Below, one piece after another: positions 50,797 through 61,918 of a stretch of DNA of 64,000 nt. The position numbers and the translations under genes are program-made. Within the stretch, counting starts at the first letter, position 1, and each line of letters opens with the position of its first letter. The DNA is from Prochlorococcus marinus CUG1435 (GTDB lineage Bacteria; Cyanobacteriota; Cyanobacteriia; PCC-6307; Cyanobiaceae): assembly GCA_017644375.1 (NCBI GenBank), contig JAEPLP010000001.1:372001-436000 (forward strand), written 5' to 3'. The notes under the pieces were generated by a model. That model did no database searches. It was not told the origin of the DNA and worked only from the letters and a program-made list of their open reading frames with translations.

Positions 50797-51729
50797 TTAT
50801 CCTCGACATTTATAAACTCCAAACTCCATTAGACCTTTTCTAAATGCCCAATTCATAAGTAGTATTGTCGGGATCTCTCTAATGGACTTAACAATCGCGA
50901 AAGGGCCAAGAGATAAAATTGCTAAAGGTCTTCGAATGCCCTCAATAATAGAGTCGTACCATGAAGGATTTGTATAAGAATTCCAGTTTTCTGTAATAAT
51001 ACTTCCTGCACTATTTTTATTAGTTCCAAGAAGATTAGCAAATTCATCGATACTAATAAAATTCGGATGCACCCACTGTTCAAGTAATTGCTTAAGAACC
51101 AACCTCTCAAAAATAGATGGGGGGCATATCCTTAGATCTCTTGAGTTCCAATCAGCCAATGCTAAATACCCATCAGGTCTTAAAGTTCTTAGTATTTCAT
51201 CTGCAAACTTAGCTTTATCATTCATGTGTGCACCTGCTTCAACACTCCAGACCGCATCAAATGATCCATCTTCAAATTTTAAATCCAAAGCATCCATAAC
51301 TTGGAAGTTGCAATTAAGTCCCTGAGGAGTTAGTTCTCTTGCTCTCTTAACTTGTGCCGGACTAATTGTAATTCCAGTAACATTAAACCCATAATATTTT
51401 GCAAGAATCCTGGAACTTCCTCCTATTCCGCAACCAACATCAAGAATTCTTGAACCTTTTGGCAATTTATCTAAACCACTCCACTTGACTAGTTCATGAA
51501 CAAACTGAACTTTAGCCTTTCTAAAATCAATATTTTTTTTTCCTAGGGGATAAAAGCCCAAATGTATATGTTCTCCCCACAATCTCTCAAGTAATTTATC
51601 CTGAGTCCAAGCATCATAAGCTGAAGCAACTGTACCAGAAGAAATATATTTTCTGGCCTTCATTCTCCAAATAATAGAAAGCACTAGAAAGAATAAAAAC
51701 AGTAAAAAAATTGATAATAATAAAGACAT
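50797..51729 (-). CDS. MPBQ/MSBQ methyltransferase (Sll0418-like)
   Basis: Membrane-anchored SAM methyltransferase of 310 residues that methylates the quinol ring in tocopherol synthesis and possibly plastoquinone synthesis. A hydrophobic N-terminal anchor (3-21) precedes YISSGTVASAYDAWTQD, WGEHIHLGFY and the SAM motif DVGCGIGG (97-104). These phrases and the ending SIREIPTILLMNWAF closely follow what I recall of Synechocystis Sll0418. It sits directly against the LON-N gene (one transcript). Confidence 0.85.
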   Translation of the reverse strand: MSLLLSIFLLFLFFLVLSIIWRMKARKYISSGTVASAYDAWTQDKLLERLWGEHIHLGFYPLGKKNIDFRKAKVQFVHELVKWSGLDKLPKGSRILDVGCGIGGSSRILAKYYGFNVTGITISPAQVKRARELTPQGLNCNFQVMDALDLKFEDGSFDAVWSVEAGAHMNDKAKFADEILRTLRPDGYLALADWNSRDLRICPPSIFERLVLKQLLEQWVHPNFISIDEFANLLGTNKNSAGSIITENWNSYTNPSWYDSIIEGIRRPLAILSLGPFAIVKSIREIPTILLMNWAFRKGLMEFGVYKCRG

Positions 51730-52386
51730 TTAATTTCCTTTTATATCGGGAAAACTTTCTTTCAACGCTGTTCTTGCTGCTAGTTGTTTCCTTGTATGAT
51801 CAAGCATTTCATACTCTCTTTCCAAACGAGTAAACGTATTTCTTTCTTCAAGAAGTCTTTGTTGTTCTTCCGCAACATTACCGCCCAAATGGGCACCTAT
51901 CCAAAAAGATAAATCTATGGGGTTGTCAGGTAATTTATCTGGGAGATTTTTCTTAGTATTAGTCAATTTACTTGTTAGATTAATAACATCACTAAGTGCT
52001 TCTTTTACTGAATCTTTTAAAGAATCTAATTTTTGAAGATTATCAATATTATCATCACTAATCCAACTAACCATCGCCGTACAAAAAGGAGTCGAACGAA
52101 TGATTTCTAAAATTTGAAATCTTTGTTGTCCCAGAGTTATGATATTACTTCTTCCATCCTCTGCAGTTTGATGTTTTATGATTTGTGCACAACATCCAAT
52201 GTTAGCCATACTTTTAGTGGTTGGATCCCACTTAATAACTCCAAACATAGAATCTGACTCAAGAACAGATTGAAGCATTATTCTGTATCTAGATTCAAAA
52301 ATATGTAATGGCAATACCTCTTGAGGGAAAAGGACTACTTCTGGCAAAGGAAATATAGGTAATTCCCTTACAGAAAGTTCTCCCAT
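51730..52386 (-). CDS. LON-substrate-binding-domain protein
   Basis: A 218-residue protein consisting of a Lon N-terminal domain (LPIFPLPEVVLFPQEVLPLHIFE) and a helical tail, with no ATPase or protease part. Such stand-alone proteins are common in cyanobacteria; the target is unknown. It lies 56 bases after rpsJ and its stop abuts the methyltransferase ATG, so it may be read from the str operon. Confidence 0.9.
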   Translation of the reverse strand: MGELSVRELPIFPLPEVVLFPQEVLPLHIFESRYRIMLQSVLESDSMFGVIKWDPTTKSMANIGCCAQIIKHQTAEDGRSNIITLGQQRFQILEIIRSTPFCTAMVSWISDDNIDNLQKLDSLKDSVKEALSDVINLTSKLTNTKKNLPDKLPDNPIDLSFWIGAHLGGNVAEEQQRLLEERNTFTRLEREYEMLDHTRKQLAARTALKESFPDIKGN

Positions 52387-52442
52387 TTAAACCTCATTAC
52401 TTTGTACTTATATTAATCAATTCAGTGAGTTTTCGGGCTTTT

Positions 52443-52763
52443 TTAAAGTTTAACTTCTATATCTACGCCACTAGGGAGATCTAGTTTCATTAAAGCGTCA
52501 ATAGTTTTTGCAGATGGGCTATAAATATCAATTATTCTTCGATGTGTTCTTGTTTCAAAATGCTCTCTTGAATCTTTATCGACATGTGGTGATCTTAGGA
52601 CACAATAAATTTTCCTTTTTGTAGGTAAAGGTATGGGACCTATTGCTGATGCTGAAGTAGTATCAGCAGTTTGGATTATTTTATCGCAAGATAAATCAAG
52701 CATTCTTCTATCAAATGCTTTAAGTCTTATTCTTATTTTTTGTTGCGCTATTGATGCAGTCAT
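52443..52763 (-). CDS. rpsJ: 30S ribosomal protein S10
   Basis: A 106-residue ribosomal protein that also joins antitermination complexes with NusB. It has [16 protein letters not shown] at the start and [18 protein letters not shown] in the centre. It stands at the end of the str operon, after tufA, as is usual in cyanobacteria. An AAGGA element precedes the ATG by about 16 bases. Confidence 0.96.
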   Translation of the reverse strand: MTASIAQQKIRIRLKAFDRRMLDLSCDKIIQTADTTSASAIGPIPLPTKRKIYCVLRSPHVDKDSREHFETRTHRRIIDIYSPSAKTIDALMKLDLPSGVDIEVKL

Positions 52764-52784
52764 AATTTAAAATAATTCCTTGTA

Positions 52785-52810
52785 AAGGGTCATTAATTAA
52801 AATGACCCTT
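52785..52810 (-). promoter_or_regulatory. Strong hairpin between tufA and rpsJ
   Basis: AAGGGTCATT (52785-52794) and AATGACCCTT (52801-52810) form a perfect ten-pair stem with a six-base loop. It lies in the 99-base spacer between tufA and rpsJ. The transcribed strand has no U-run after it, so it is more likely an RNA-processing, stability or attenuation element than a full terminator. Confidence 0.55.
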
Positions 52811-52862
52811 ATCCCTATATTTATAATAGGTGATTGAGGTTAAATTTTTAAAATTCAATATA

Positions 52863-54062
52863 TTATTTGAGAATTTTAGAAACAACTCCAGCACCAATAG
52901 TACGTCCACCCTCACGTATTGCGAATCGCATACCTTGTTCGATTGCTACTGGACAAATTAATTCTCCAGTCATCTTGATTCTATCTCCTGGCATAACCAT
53001 TTCTACGTTAGAACCATCATCAGAAGTAAATGCTGTTATTTGACCTGTCACATCAGTTGTCCTGATGTAAAACTGTGGTCTATATCCTGCAAAGAAAGGA
53101 GTGTGTCTACCGCCCTCTTCTTTTTTTAGAACGTAAACTTCTCCTTCAAACTGAGTATGAGGTGTAATAGATCCTTTCTTAACAAGCACCATACCTCTCT
53201 CAATATCCTCTTTCTGAACACCTCGTAAGAGTAAACCAACATTATCGCCAGCCATACCTTCATCAAGAAGTTTACGGAACATTTCAACTCCAGTAACAGT
53301 TGTTACTCTTGTGTCTCTTATTCCAACTATTTCAACTTCTTCTCCAACCTTTACCTTACCTCTTTCAATTCTTCCAGTAGCTACGGTACCTCTACCAGTT
53401 ATTGAGAAAACATCCTCAACTGCCATCAAGAATGGTTTATCAACTTCTCTTTCAGGCTCTGGAATACTAGCATCGACTGCTTTCATTAATTCTTCAATCT
53501 TTGATTCCCAAGTTGAATCTCCTTCGAGAGCTTTTAAACCAGAAACTTGAATTATTGGAATATCATCTCCAGGGAAGTCATAACTATCTAGTAGTTCTCT
53601 GATTTCCATTTCAACAAGTTCAATAATTTCTTCGTCATCGACCATATCGCACTTGTTTAGAGCTACTACAAGAGCAGGAACTCCAACCTGTTTAGCTAAA
53701 AGGATATGCTCTTTTGTCTGAGCCATAGGTCCGTCAGTTGCAGCGCAGACTAGAATTGCTCCGTCCATCTGAGCAGCCCCTGTAATCATGTTTTTTACAT
53801 AATCAGCATGACCTGGGCAATCAACATGAGCATAGTGTCTGCCTTCAGTTTCATATTCGACGTGAGCTGTATTAATAGTAATGCCACGCTCTCTTTCTTC
53901 TGGAGCTCCATCTATGTCTCCATAGTCTTGAGCTTGAGCTTGACCTTTTTTGGCTAATACATTGGTAATAGCAGCAGTTAGTGTTGTTTTTCCATGATCA
54001 ACATGGCCAATAGTACCTATGTTGACATGTGGTTTGTTCCTTTCGAACTTCTCGCGAGCCAT
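52863..54062 (-). CDS. tufA: Elongation factor Tu
   Basis: GTPase that carries aminoacyl-tRNA to the ribosome, 399 residues. G motifs are GHVDHGKT (19-26), [12 protein letters not shown] and the third-domain sequences RTTDVTGQ and [14 protein letters not shown] at the end. It follows fusA by 45 bases in the str operon. No second tuf gene is in the window. Confidence 0.98.
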   Translation of the reverse strand: MAREKFERNKPHVNIGTIGHVDHGKTTLTAAITNVLAKKGQAQAQDYGDIDGAPEERERGITINTAHVEYETEGRHYAHVDCPGHADYVKNMITGAAQMDGAILVCAATDGPMAQTKEHILLAKQVGVPALVVALNKCDMVDDEEIIELVEMEIRELLDSYDFPGDDIPIIQVSGLKALEGDSTWESKIEELMKAVDASIPEPEREVDKPFLMAVEDVFSITGRGTVATGRIERGKVKVGEEVEIVGIRDTRVTTVTGVEMFRKLLDEGMAGDNVGLLLRGVQKEDIERGMVLVKKGSITPHTQFEGEVYVLKKEEGGRHTPFFAGYRPQFYIRTTDVTGQITAFTSDDGSNVEMVMPGDRIKMTGELICPVAIEQGMRFAIREGGRTIGAGVVSKILK

Positions 54063-54107
54063 TTTGAATTAAAGAATCGAGGGTTTAAGAGTGTTTAAGT
54101 TTAGAGA

Positions 54108-56183
54108 TCAGGAGTTGCCCTGATTCTTGGAGATGATAGCTTCAGCAACGTTACGAGGAACTTCCTCATAATTTGCGAACTCCATCGAAAATATACCCCG
54201 ACCTTGAGTCATTGATCGGAGTTGTGTGGCATAACCGAACATTTCGGCTAAGGGCACTTTGGCCTGTACCTTAGACAATCCATCATCAACAGATTGCCCT
54301 TCTACTTGACCTCTCCTAGAGGAGAGATCTCCAATTACAGATCCAAGAAAGTCATCAGGACTTTCGACCTCAACTTTCATCATAGGCTCTAGAAGGACAG
54401 GATTGCATTTTTTAACCCCGTCTTTAAAAGCCATAGAACCTGCAATTTTGAAGGCCATTTCAGATGAGTCTACATCGTGGAATGAACCATCGACTAGTGT
54501 TACTTTTACATCAATGAGTGGATAACCGGCAAGAACACCTGACTCACAGGTTTCTTTCATTCCATTAGATGCAGGACCAATATACTCTTTTGGTACAGCT
54601 CCGCCAACAATTTTGTTGACGAATTCAAACCCTTTACCAACTTCAGCAGGTTCCATTTCAATTATTACATGACCATATTGACCTTTACCTCCAGTCTGTC
54701 TCGCATATTTACCTTCACCTTTAGAACTAGACCTAATAGTCTCCCTGTATGAAACTTGAGGGGCTCCAATATTGGCTTCAACTTTAAATTCCCTTAACAT
54801 TCTGTCGACAAGAATTTCTAAGTGCAGCTCACCCATACCTGCAATTACAGTTTGATTTGTCTCAGGATCAGTACTTACTCTAAAGGTTGGATCCTCTTCA
54901 GACAAAGCAGTTAAAGCTTTTGATAATTTTTCCATATCACCTTTAGTTTTTGGCTCAACAGCCACTGAGATAACTGGTTCAGGGATAAACAATGTCTCCA
55001 AAACTATTGGATCTTCGGTGTTACATAAAGTATCACCAGTTGTTGTGTTTTTAAGACCTAATACTGCTCCTAAATCACCAGCCCTCAATTCATCAACCTC
55101 CTCTCTTTCATCAGCCTTTAGAATCACTAATCTAGAAATTCTCTCTTTAGCATCCTTAGTCGAATTCATTACGTAGCTACCCTTTGAAAGGACACCTGAA
55201 TACATTCTTACAAAGGTTAATTTACCATAGGGATCTGACATCACTTTGAAAGCTAATGCACTGAAAGGAGCATTATCATCTGAAGGTCTAACATCTTCTT
55301 TACCGCTTGGTAAAACTCCTTGTATTGGTTTTACATCAACTGGAGCTGGCAAATAATCTACAACAGCGTCTAATACAAGTTGGACTCCTTTATTTTTAAA
55401 AGCTGACCCGCATAGAACAGGAACTAATCCATGTTTTAAAACACCTTCCCTAATACCTTTTTTCAATTGTTCTGTGGATAATTCTCCTGATTCAAGGAAA
55501 ATTTCAATTAACTCTTCATCATTTTCTGCGACGCTCTCCATCAACTTGAATCTCCACTCACTAGCCTCCTTCTCCATTTCAGATGGAATTGGTGCTTCTT
55601 CAATATCAGTACCTAAGTCATTTTTATAAAGATATGCTTTGTTAGCGACTAAATCAATTATGCCTGTAAGATCACCTTCAGCTCCAATAGGTAGTTGAAT
55701 TGGTAGTGCATTTGCCTTAAGTCGATCTTTAATTTGTTTATTAACTTTTAGAAAGTCTGCACCAGTCCTATCCATTTTATTAACAAAAACCATTCTTGGG
55801 ACAGAGTATCTATCTGCTTGACGCCAAACTGTTTCAGATTGAGGCTGAACTCCACCAACCGCGCAAAAAACAGCTATGACTCCATCTAAGACTCGCATTG
55901 ATCTTTCTACTTCAATAGTAAAGTCAACGTGTCCAGGAGTATCAATAATATTAATTCTATGATCTTGCCAACTAGTAGATATTGCCGCAGCAGTAATAGT
56001 TATACCTCTTTCTCGTTCTTGAGCCATCCAATCTGTTACTGCAGCACCATCATGTACTTCTCCTATCTTGTGAACAACACCTGAATAAAACAAAATTCTT
56101 TCAGTAGTTGTAGTCTTCCCTGCGTCAATATGAGCGGCTATACCTATGTTTCTTACTCGTTCTAGGGGAAAGTCGCGTGCCAA
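54108..56183 (-). CDS. fusA: Elongation factor G
   Basis: Translocation GTPase of 691 residues. Motifs are AHIDAGKT (17-24), DTPGHVDFT and NKMDRTGAD, followed by domains II to V with normal spacing. The start is TTG at 56183, fixed by the conserved leader [18 protein letters not shown] start is surprising for such a highly expressed gene. It is the third gene of rpsL-rpsG-fusA-tufA-rpsJ. Confidence 0.97.
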   Translation of the reverse strand: MARDFPLERVRNIGIAAHIDAGKTTTTERILFYSGVVHKIGEVHDGAAVTDWMAQERERGITITAAAISTSWQDHRINIIDTPGHVDFTIEVERSMRVLDGVIAVFCAVGGVQPQSETVWRQADRYSVPRMVFVNKMDRTGADFLKVNKQIKDRLKANALPIQLPIGAEGDLTGIIDLVANKAYLYKNDLGTDIEEAPIPSEMEKEASEWRFKLMESVAENDEELIEIFLESGELSTEQLKKGIREGVLKHGLVPVLCGSAFKNKGVQLVLDAVVDYLPAPVDVKPIQGVLPSGKEDVRPSDDNAPFSALAFKVMSDPYGKLTFVRMYSGVLSKGSYVMNSTKDAKERISRLVILKADEREEVDELRAGDLGAVLGLKNTTTGDTLCNTEDPIVLETLFIPEPVISVAVEPKTKGDMEKLSKALTALSEEDPTFRVSTDPETNQTVIAGMGELHLEILVDRMLREFKVEANIGAPQVSYRETIRSSSKGEGKYARQTGGKGQYGHVIIEMEPAEVGKGFEFVNKIVGGAVPKEYIGPASNGMKETCESGVLAGYPLIDVKVTLVDGSFHDVDSSEMAFKIAGSMAFKDGVKKCNPVLLEPMMKVEVESPDDFLGSVIGDLSSRRGQVEGQSVDDGLSKVQAKVPLAEMFGYATQLRSMTQGRGIFSMEFANYEEVPRNVAEAIISKNQGNS

Positions 56184-56280
56184 TTTTAAAGCTCCAAATA
56201 AAATAATTTTTGATTAGTATAGTTCACCCTAAAAGCAAACTTTAATAATAATAAACTACTTAAGTACCTTTTTGATGAAA

Positions 56281-56751
56281 TTAATATCTGTAATGTGCAA
56301 AAGCTTTGTTAGCTTCAGCCATTTTATGAGTATCTTCTCTTTTTTTAACTGCACTACCGGTTTCATTTGCTGCATCCATTAACTCAGCAGCAAGTTTTTG
56401 GGACATACTTTTTCCATTTCTTGCACGTGAGAATGTAACCAACCATCTTAATGCCATAGCTGTACCCCTCTCTTGGCGGACTTCCATTGGTACTTGGTAT
56501 GTTGCACCACCAACTCTTCTAGCTCTTACCTCGACAAGAGGAGTTGCATTTTTTACGGCTGTTTCAAATAATTCGACTGCATTCCCTCCAGTTCTCTCAC
56601 TTATTAGAGAAAAAGCATCAGACAATATTCTTTGAGCTGTAGATTTTTTACCATGCTTCATCAATCGAGAAATCATCATTGAAGCAAGACGACTATTAAA
56701 TTGAGGATCTGGAAGAACTGGTCTTTTTACTGCTGCATTACGACGTGACAT
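56281..56751 (-). CDS. rpsG: 30S ribosomal protein S7
   Basis: A 156-residue primary 16S rRNA-binding protein. Seen are [16 protein letters not shown] at the N-terminus, [13 protein letters not shown], and [17 protein letters not shown], the family signature. It ends FAHYRY, as expected. It is 25 bases after rpsL. Confidence 0.97.
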   Translation of the reverse strand: MSRRNAAVKRPVLPDPQFNSRLASMMISRLMKHGKKSTAQRILSDAFSLISERTGGNAVELFETAVKNATPLVEVRARRVGGATYQVPMEVRQERGTAMALRWLVTFSRARNGKSMSQKLAAELMDAANETGSAVKKREDTHKMAEANKAFAHYRY

Positions 56752-56776
56752 GTTTTTAAAAATTGATGTTTACAAA

Positions 56777-57151
56777 TTAATCTTTTGGAGCTTTTGCTCC
56801 ATACTTAGATCTGGATTGACGTCTATCTTTGACTCCAGCCGTATCTAAAGTTCCTCTTATTATATGATATCTAACTCCTGGCAAATCCTTAACTCTTCCG
56901 CCTCTAAGAAGCACTACAGAGTGTTCTTGCAAATTATGTCCTATCCCAGGGATATAAGCTGTTACTTCGAAACCTGAAGTTAATCTCACCCTAGCGACTT
57001 TTCTTAAAGCTGAATTAGGTTTTTTAGGTGTTGATGTATAAACTCTCGTACATACCCCTCTTCTTTCAGGGCAGGCTTTTAATGCAGGAGATTTTGTTTT
57101 CCTAGTCAGACGTTTTCTTTCTGAACCTATTAATTGTGAGATGGTAGGCAT
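56777..57151 (-). CDS. rpsL: 30S ribosomal protein S12
   Basis: A 124-residue decoding-centre protein. [15 protein letters not shown] holds K43, and [14 protein letters not shown] holds the second streptomycin-site lysine and the methylthiolated aspartate. Both key lysines are wild type. First gene of the str operon, with its promoter in the 195-base spacer shared with glsF. Confidence 0.98.
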   Translation of the reverse strand: MPTISQLIGSERKRLTRKTKSPALKACPERRGVCTRVYTSTPKKPNSALRKVARVRLTSGFEVTAYIPGIGHNLQEHSVVLLRGGRVKDLPGVRYHIIRGTLDTAGVKDRRQSRSKYGAKAPKD

Positions 57152-57303
57152 CTATTATATTTTGAAAAAAATAAACATTTAAACATCATAACCTTTTACG
57201 AGCACCAACTAAAAGTTTTTAATGATATTTTTCTAAAAATTTGTGAAATTAAAATTCTTTGGTAAATATTCATTATCTTTAGATTTATTTTCATATTTAT
57301 TTT

Positions 57304-57309
57304 TATAAT
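57304..57309 (+). promoter_or_regulatory. Possible -10 box of glsF
   Basis: An exact TATAAT lies 38 bases before the glsF ATG in the spacer shared with rpsL. No clear -35 is present. A GTA-N8-TTA at 57262-57275 only partly resembles an NtcA site and has poor spacing, so I do not call one. Confidence 0.35.
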
Positions 57310-57346
57310 AGAAATATATAAATAACAAAATAAAATTAAATAATCT

Positions 57347-60300
57347 ATGGGAGAGAGTATCAAAAGAATCGTTGAGCCATATCAAGATAGTTATTCCCCA
57401 AATGGAATAATTGGTGAGAAAGATGCGTGTGGAGTTGGTTTCATAGCCAATATTAAAGGGGTAGAAAGCAACTGGATCCTAAAACAATCCCTGAAAGGCC
57501 TTAATTGCATGGAGCATAGAGGAGGTTGTGGAGGGGATAGTGACTCAGGAGATGGAGCGGGCATTTTATGTTCAATCCCATGGAATTACATAGAAAAAGA
57601 AGTAAAAATTGAAAATAAAAAAGAATATGACAAAGGTTTAGGTATGATTTTTATGCCTAATAAAAAAGAGAAAATTAAAGAATGTAAATCAATATGCGAG
57701 GCGGAAGCAAAAAAATTAAGAATCAATAAAACATCTTGGAGAACAGTACCGGTTAATAATGAAATCTTAGGTCCTTTGGCTAAAGCAAATTCCCCATTTA
57801 TAAGTCAGTGGATTTTATTCATAGAAAAAAAAGATAACAATGATATTGAGAGGCTTTTATTCCAATTAAGGAAAAGAATTGAAAAAAAGATAAGAGACAG
57901 TTTTAAAAACCATGTTGGAGATTGTGAATTTTATTTTGCCTCACTAAGTTCAAAAACAGTTGTTTATAAAGGTATGGTTCGTTCCGAAATATTATCTGAG
58001 TTTTATCAAGACTTAAAAGAAGAGAGTTTTAAAGTCTCATTTTCTGTTTACCACAGGAGGTTTAGTACTAATACACTTCCAAAATGGCCACTAGCTCAGC
58101 CAATGAGATTCTTAGGTCATAACGGTGAAATTAATACTCTCTTAGGTAATATCAATTGGGCTAAAGCTTCAGAAAAGCACATAGATGATTTTTGGGGAGA
58201 TTTATCTAACGAAATTAAGCCAATCGTAGATATAAATAAAAGTGATTCATCAAATCTAGATGCAACTCTTGAAATAAATATTCGTTCAGGTCAGCCCATT
58301 ACTGACTCATTATTAAAACTTGTTCCTGAAGCATTTAGAGATCAACCAGAACTCGAACAGAGAGAAAATATCAAAGCTTTTTACGAATATTCTGCAAGCC
58401 TACAAGAAGCTTGGGATGGTCCAGCACTCCTCGTATTTGCTGATGGAAATTTTGTTGGAGCAACTCTTGATAGAAATGGCCTAAGACCAGCAAGATATTC
58501 AATCACAAATGATGGTTTCGTAGTAATGGGGTCTGAAACAGGAGTAGTAGATCTTGAAGAAGAAAGAGTTATAGAAAAAGGTCGATTAGGACCTGGACAA
58601 ATGTTGGCAGTTGATTTTCATAAAAATAAAATCCTAAGAAATTGGGAGGTAAAATCTGAAGCCGCACAAAGGCATGATTACAAAAACCTCCTAAGTAATA
58701 GAACAATCAAAATCAATAATAGTGAATGGGTTAAAGACTGCAAACTAAAAGACCTTGAGCTATTACAACAACAAACTGCCTACGGTTTTTCAGCAGAAGA
58801 TAATGATCTTATCTTGGATTCAATGGCTTCATTAGCTAAAGAGCCTACCTATTGCATGGGTGACGATATCCCATTAGCAGTGCTGTCTTCAAAGCCACAT
58901 ATTTTATATGACTATTTCAAGCAAAGATTTGCACAAGTTACAAATCCTCCTATCGATCCTTTAAGAGAAAAACTGGTAATGAGCTTAGAGATGCATCTTG
59001 GAGAAAGATGTACACCATTTGAGATAAAAGATCCTAAACCTTTTGTTCATTTACAAAGTCCAATTCTCAATGAGGAAGAACTCATTTCGATAGAAAAGTC
59101 AAAAATTAAATCTCAAACAATTTCAAGTTTGTTTGATATTGAGGAAGGTGTTCATGGCTTAGAGAACCAATTAAAAGCAATTTGTAAACAAAGTGAGCTC
59201 TCTATAAAAGAAGGTTGCTCCTTAATTATTATTTCTGATAGGGGTATTAATCCTACAAAGACTTTTATTCCTCCCTTACTTGCTGTTGGAGCGATTCATC
59301 ATTATCTTCTAAAAAAAGAAATCAGGCTAAAAGCTTCTCTAATTATTGAAACAGGTCAATGTTGGAGCACACATCACCTGGCTTGCTTGATTGGTTATGG
59401 TGCAAGCGCGGTTTGCCCTTGGTTGACCTTCGAAGCAGGTAGACACTGGTTAAAACATCCAAAAACACAAAAACTAATTGATAGCAAAAAAATAAATCCA
59501 TTATCAATAATTGATGTTCAAGAAAATATCAAAAAAGCCCTAGAAGACGGTTTAAGAAAAATTCTCTCGAAAATAGGCATCTCACTTTTATCTAGTTATC
59601 ATGGCGCACAAATTTTTGAAGCTGTAGGCCTTGGATCTGACTTAATAAAAATTGCTTTTGATGGTACAACAAGCCGTATCGCTGGGATAACATTTAAAGA
59701 ATTAACTAATGAAACCCTTTCAATACATACGAAAGCCTATCCAGAGATCGATTTAAAGAAATTAGAATTTTTTGGATTTGTACAATTTAGAAATAATGGA
59801 GAATATCATTCCAATAACCCAGAAATGTCAAAAGTTTTACATTCAGCTGTAAAACAAGGACCAGGATACGATCATTTTGAAACTTACAAAAAACTTATTA
59901 GTAATAGACCCACAACCTCTCTAAGAGATTTACTAACAATTAATTCACAAAGAAAAAGTATTCCATTAGAGGAAGTTGAAAGTGTTGAATCAATTTGCAA
60001 AAGGTTCTGTACTGGAGGAATGAGTTTAGGTGCTTTATCCAGAGAAGCACATGAAGTTTTAGCTGTTGCAATGAATAGAATTGGTGGAAAAAGTAATAGT
60101 GGAGAAGGGGGAGAAGATCCTGCTCGTTTTAATGTTTTAAATGATATCGATGAAAATACTCAATCAGCGACGTTGCCATTTATTAAAGGTCTAGAGAATG
60201 GTGACACCGCATGTTCAGCTATTAAACAAATAGCATCAGGAAGATTTGGAGTTACGCCTGAATATCTAAGAAGTGGTAAACAACTCGAAATTAAAATGGC

Positions 60301-61918
60301 ACAAGGTGCAAAACCCGGAGAAGGAGGACAATTACCTGGTCCAAAAGTTGATTCTTACATTGCAAAACTAAGAAATAGTAAACCTGGAGTAGCTTTAATA
60401 TCTCCTCCCCCGCATCATGATATTTATTCAATTGAAGATTTAGCTCAACTGATCCATGACTTACACCAAGTTCATCCAAAAGCGAAAGTAAGCGTTAAAC
60501 TTGTCTCTGAAATTGGTATAGGCACTATTGCTGCTGGAGTAAGCAAAGCTAATGCAGATGTAATACAAATATCTGGCCATGACGGAGGTACAGGAGCTTC
60601 ACCTCTGAGTTCTATCAAACATGCAGGTTTACCATGGGAACTAGGTGTTGCTGAGGTTCATAAATCTCTCTTGGATAATAACTTACGTGACAGAGTAATT
60701 TTGAGAACTGATGGAGGTCTTAAAACAGGCTGGGATGTCGTTATTGCAGCTTTACTAGGTGCTGAAGAATACGGTTTTGGTTCTGTAGCGATGATTGCTG
60801 AAGGATGCATAATGGCTCGGGTTTGTCATACAAACAAGTGTCCCGTTGGAGTTGCAACTCAAAAAGAAGAATTAAGAAAAAGATTTAAAGGTATTCCTGA
60901 AAATGTTGTGAATTTTTTCTTGTATATTGCCGAAGAAGTAAGACAGATAATGAGTAGTATCGGTGTTTCTAATATGGAAGAACTGATTGGTAATAAAGAA
61001 TTTCTTTCTGCAAGAGATATCGATCTTCCAAAAACTTCTAATATTGATCTTTCTTCTTTAGTAAATAAATACTCAACCACCGATAGATCATGGTTAAAAC
61101 ATTCAAAGACTGCTCATAGTAATGGTTTTGTATTAGAAGACGAGTTTTTGTCTGATAATGAATTTATAGATTCAATTAAAAATCACGAAACATTAACCAA
61201 AGAAATTGACATAAAAAATACAGATAGAAGTGTTTGTGCGAAAATATCAGGCGAAATCGCAGAACTTCATGGCAACACTGGCTTCAATGGCGAACTCAAC
61301 TTAAATTTCAAAGGATATGCAGGACAGAGCTTTGGTGCCTTTTTATTGAAGGGAATGAATGTTCAATTAATCGGAGAAGCTAATGATTATGTTTGTAAAG
61401 GAATGAATGGAGGAACACTCACAATAATTCCACCAAAAATAGATAAAACCTCCTCCAAACAGGTAATTTTAGGAAACACCTGCCTTTATGGAGCAACAGG
61501 TGGGAAATTATTTGCATTAGGAAAATCAGGCGAAAGATTTGCTGTAAGAAATAGTGGTGCTACAGCGGTAACAGAAGGCGCAGGTGATCATTGTTGTGAA
61601 TATATGACTGGTGGGAAAGTAGTTATTCTGGGTTCAACAGGAAGGAATATTGGTGCAGGCATGACTGGCGGAATAGCTTTTATAATCGATGAGAATAATG
61701 ACTTGAGTAATAAAGTTAATCAAGAAATAGTTAGCATTCATAAAATAACTACATCAAAGCAGGAAGACATTTTATTGGAAATTATTAGAGAATATCGAGC
61801 AAAAACAAATAGCTTAAAGGCCGCCAAAATAATAGAAAAATGGTCTTATTACATGAGTACTTTTAAATTAATAGTTCCCCCAAGCGAAGAAGAAATGCTT
61901 GGCATAAAGATAATGTAA
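57347..61918 (+). CDS. glsF: Ferredoxin-dependent glutamate synthase
   Basis: Makes two glutamates from glutamine and 2-oxoglutarate with electrons from photosynthetic ferredoxin. The 1523 residues contain a class II amidotransferase domain whose nucleophile C28 (KDACGVGF) becomes N-terminal after removal of a 27-residue propeptide. A central domain, an FMN domain and a glutamate synthase beta-helix follow. The [3Fe-4S] ligands are C1154, C1160 and C1165 (GCIMARVCHTNKC). It stands next to a YciI-like gene with no gap. Confidence 0.96.
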   Translation: MGESIKRIVEPYQDSYSPNGIIGEKDACGVGFIANIKGVESNWILKQSLKGLNCMEHRGGCGGDSDSGDGAGILCSIPWNYIEKEVKIENKKEYDKGLGMIFMPNKKEKIKECKSICEAEAKKLRINKTSWRTVPVNNEILGPLAKANSPFISQWILFIEKKDNNDIERLLFQLRKRIEKKIRDSFKNHVGDCEFYFASLSSKTVVYKGMVRSEILSEFYQDLKEESFKVSFSVYHRRFSTNTLPKWPLAQPMRFLGHNGEINTLLGNINWAKASEKHIDDFWGDLSNEIKPIVDINKSDSSNLDATLEINIRSGQPITDSLLKLVPEAFRDQPELEQRENIKAFYEYSASLQEAWDGPALLVFADGNFVGATLDRNGLRPARYSITNDGFVVMGSETGVVDLEEERVIEKGRLGPGQMLAVDFHKNKILRNWEVKSEAAQRHDYKNLLSNRTIKINNSEWVKDCKLKDLELLQQQTAYGFSAEDNDLILDSMASLAKEPTYCMGDDIPLAVLSSKPHILYDYFKQRFAQVTNPPIDPLREKLVMSLEMHLGERCTPFEIKDPKPFVHLQSPILNEEELISIEKSKIKSQTISSLFDIEEGVHGLENQLKAICKQSELSIKEGCSLIIISDRGINPTKTFIPPLLAVGAIHHYLLKKEIRLKASLIIETGQCWSTHHLACLIGYGASAVCPWLTFEAGRHWLKHPKTQKLIDSKKINPLSIIDVQENIKKALEDGLRKILSKIGISLLSSYHGAQIFEAVGLGSDLIKIAFDGTTSRIAGITFKELTNETLSIHTKAYPEIDLKKLEFFGFVQFRNNGEYHSNNPEMSKVLHSAVKQGPGYDHFETYKKLISNRPTTSLRDLLTINSQRKSIPLEEVESVESICKRFCTGGMSLGALSREAHEVLAVAMNRIGGKSNSGEGGEDPARFNVLNDIDENTQSATLPFIKGLENGDTACSAIKQIASGRFGVTPEYLRSGKQLEIKMAQGAKPGEGGQLPGPKVDSYIAKLRNSKPGVALISPPPHHDIYSIEDLAQLIHDLHQVHPKAKVSVKLVSEIGIGTIAAGVSKANADVIQISGHDGGTGASPLSSIKHAGLPWELGVAEVHKSLLDNNLRDRVILRTDGGLKTGWDVVIAALLGAEEYGFGSVAMIAEGCIMARVCHTNKCPVGVATQKEELRKRFKGIPENVVNFFLYIAEEVRQIMSSIGVSNMEELIGNKEFLSARDIDLPKTSNIDLSSLVNKYSTTDRSWLKHSKTAHSNGFVLEDEFLSDNEFIDSIKNHETLTKEIDIKNTDRSVCAKISGEIAELHGNTGFNGELNLNFKGYAGQSFGAFLLKGMNVQLIGEANDYVCKGMNGGTLTIIPPKIDKTSSKQVILGNTCLYGATGGKLFALGKSGERFAVRNSGATAVTEGAGDHCCEYMTGGKVVILGSTGRNIGAGMTGGIAFIIDENNDLSNKVNQEIVSIHKITTSKQEDILLEIIREYRAKTNSLKAAKIIEKWSYYMSTFKLIVPPSEEEMLGIKIM

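Noticed and set aside
57262-57275. NtcA-like site before glsF
   Set aside because: The right half is TTA instead of TAC and the distance to the TATAAT is too long.
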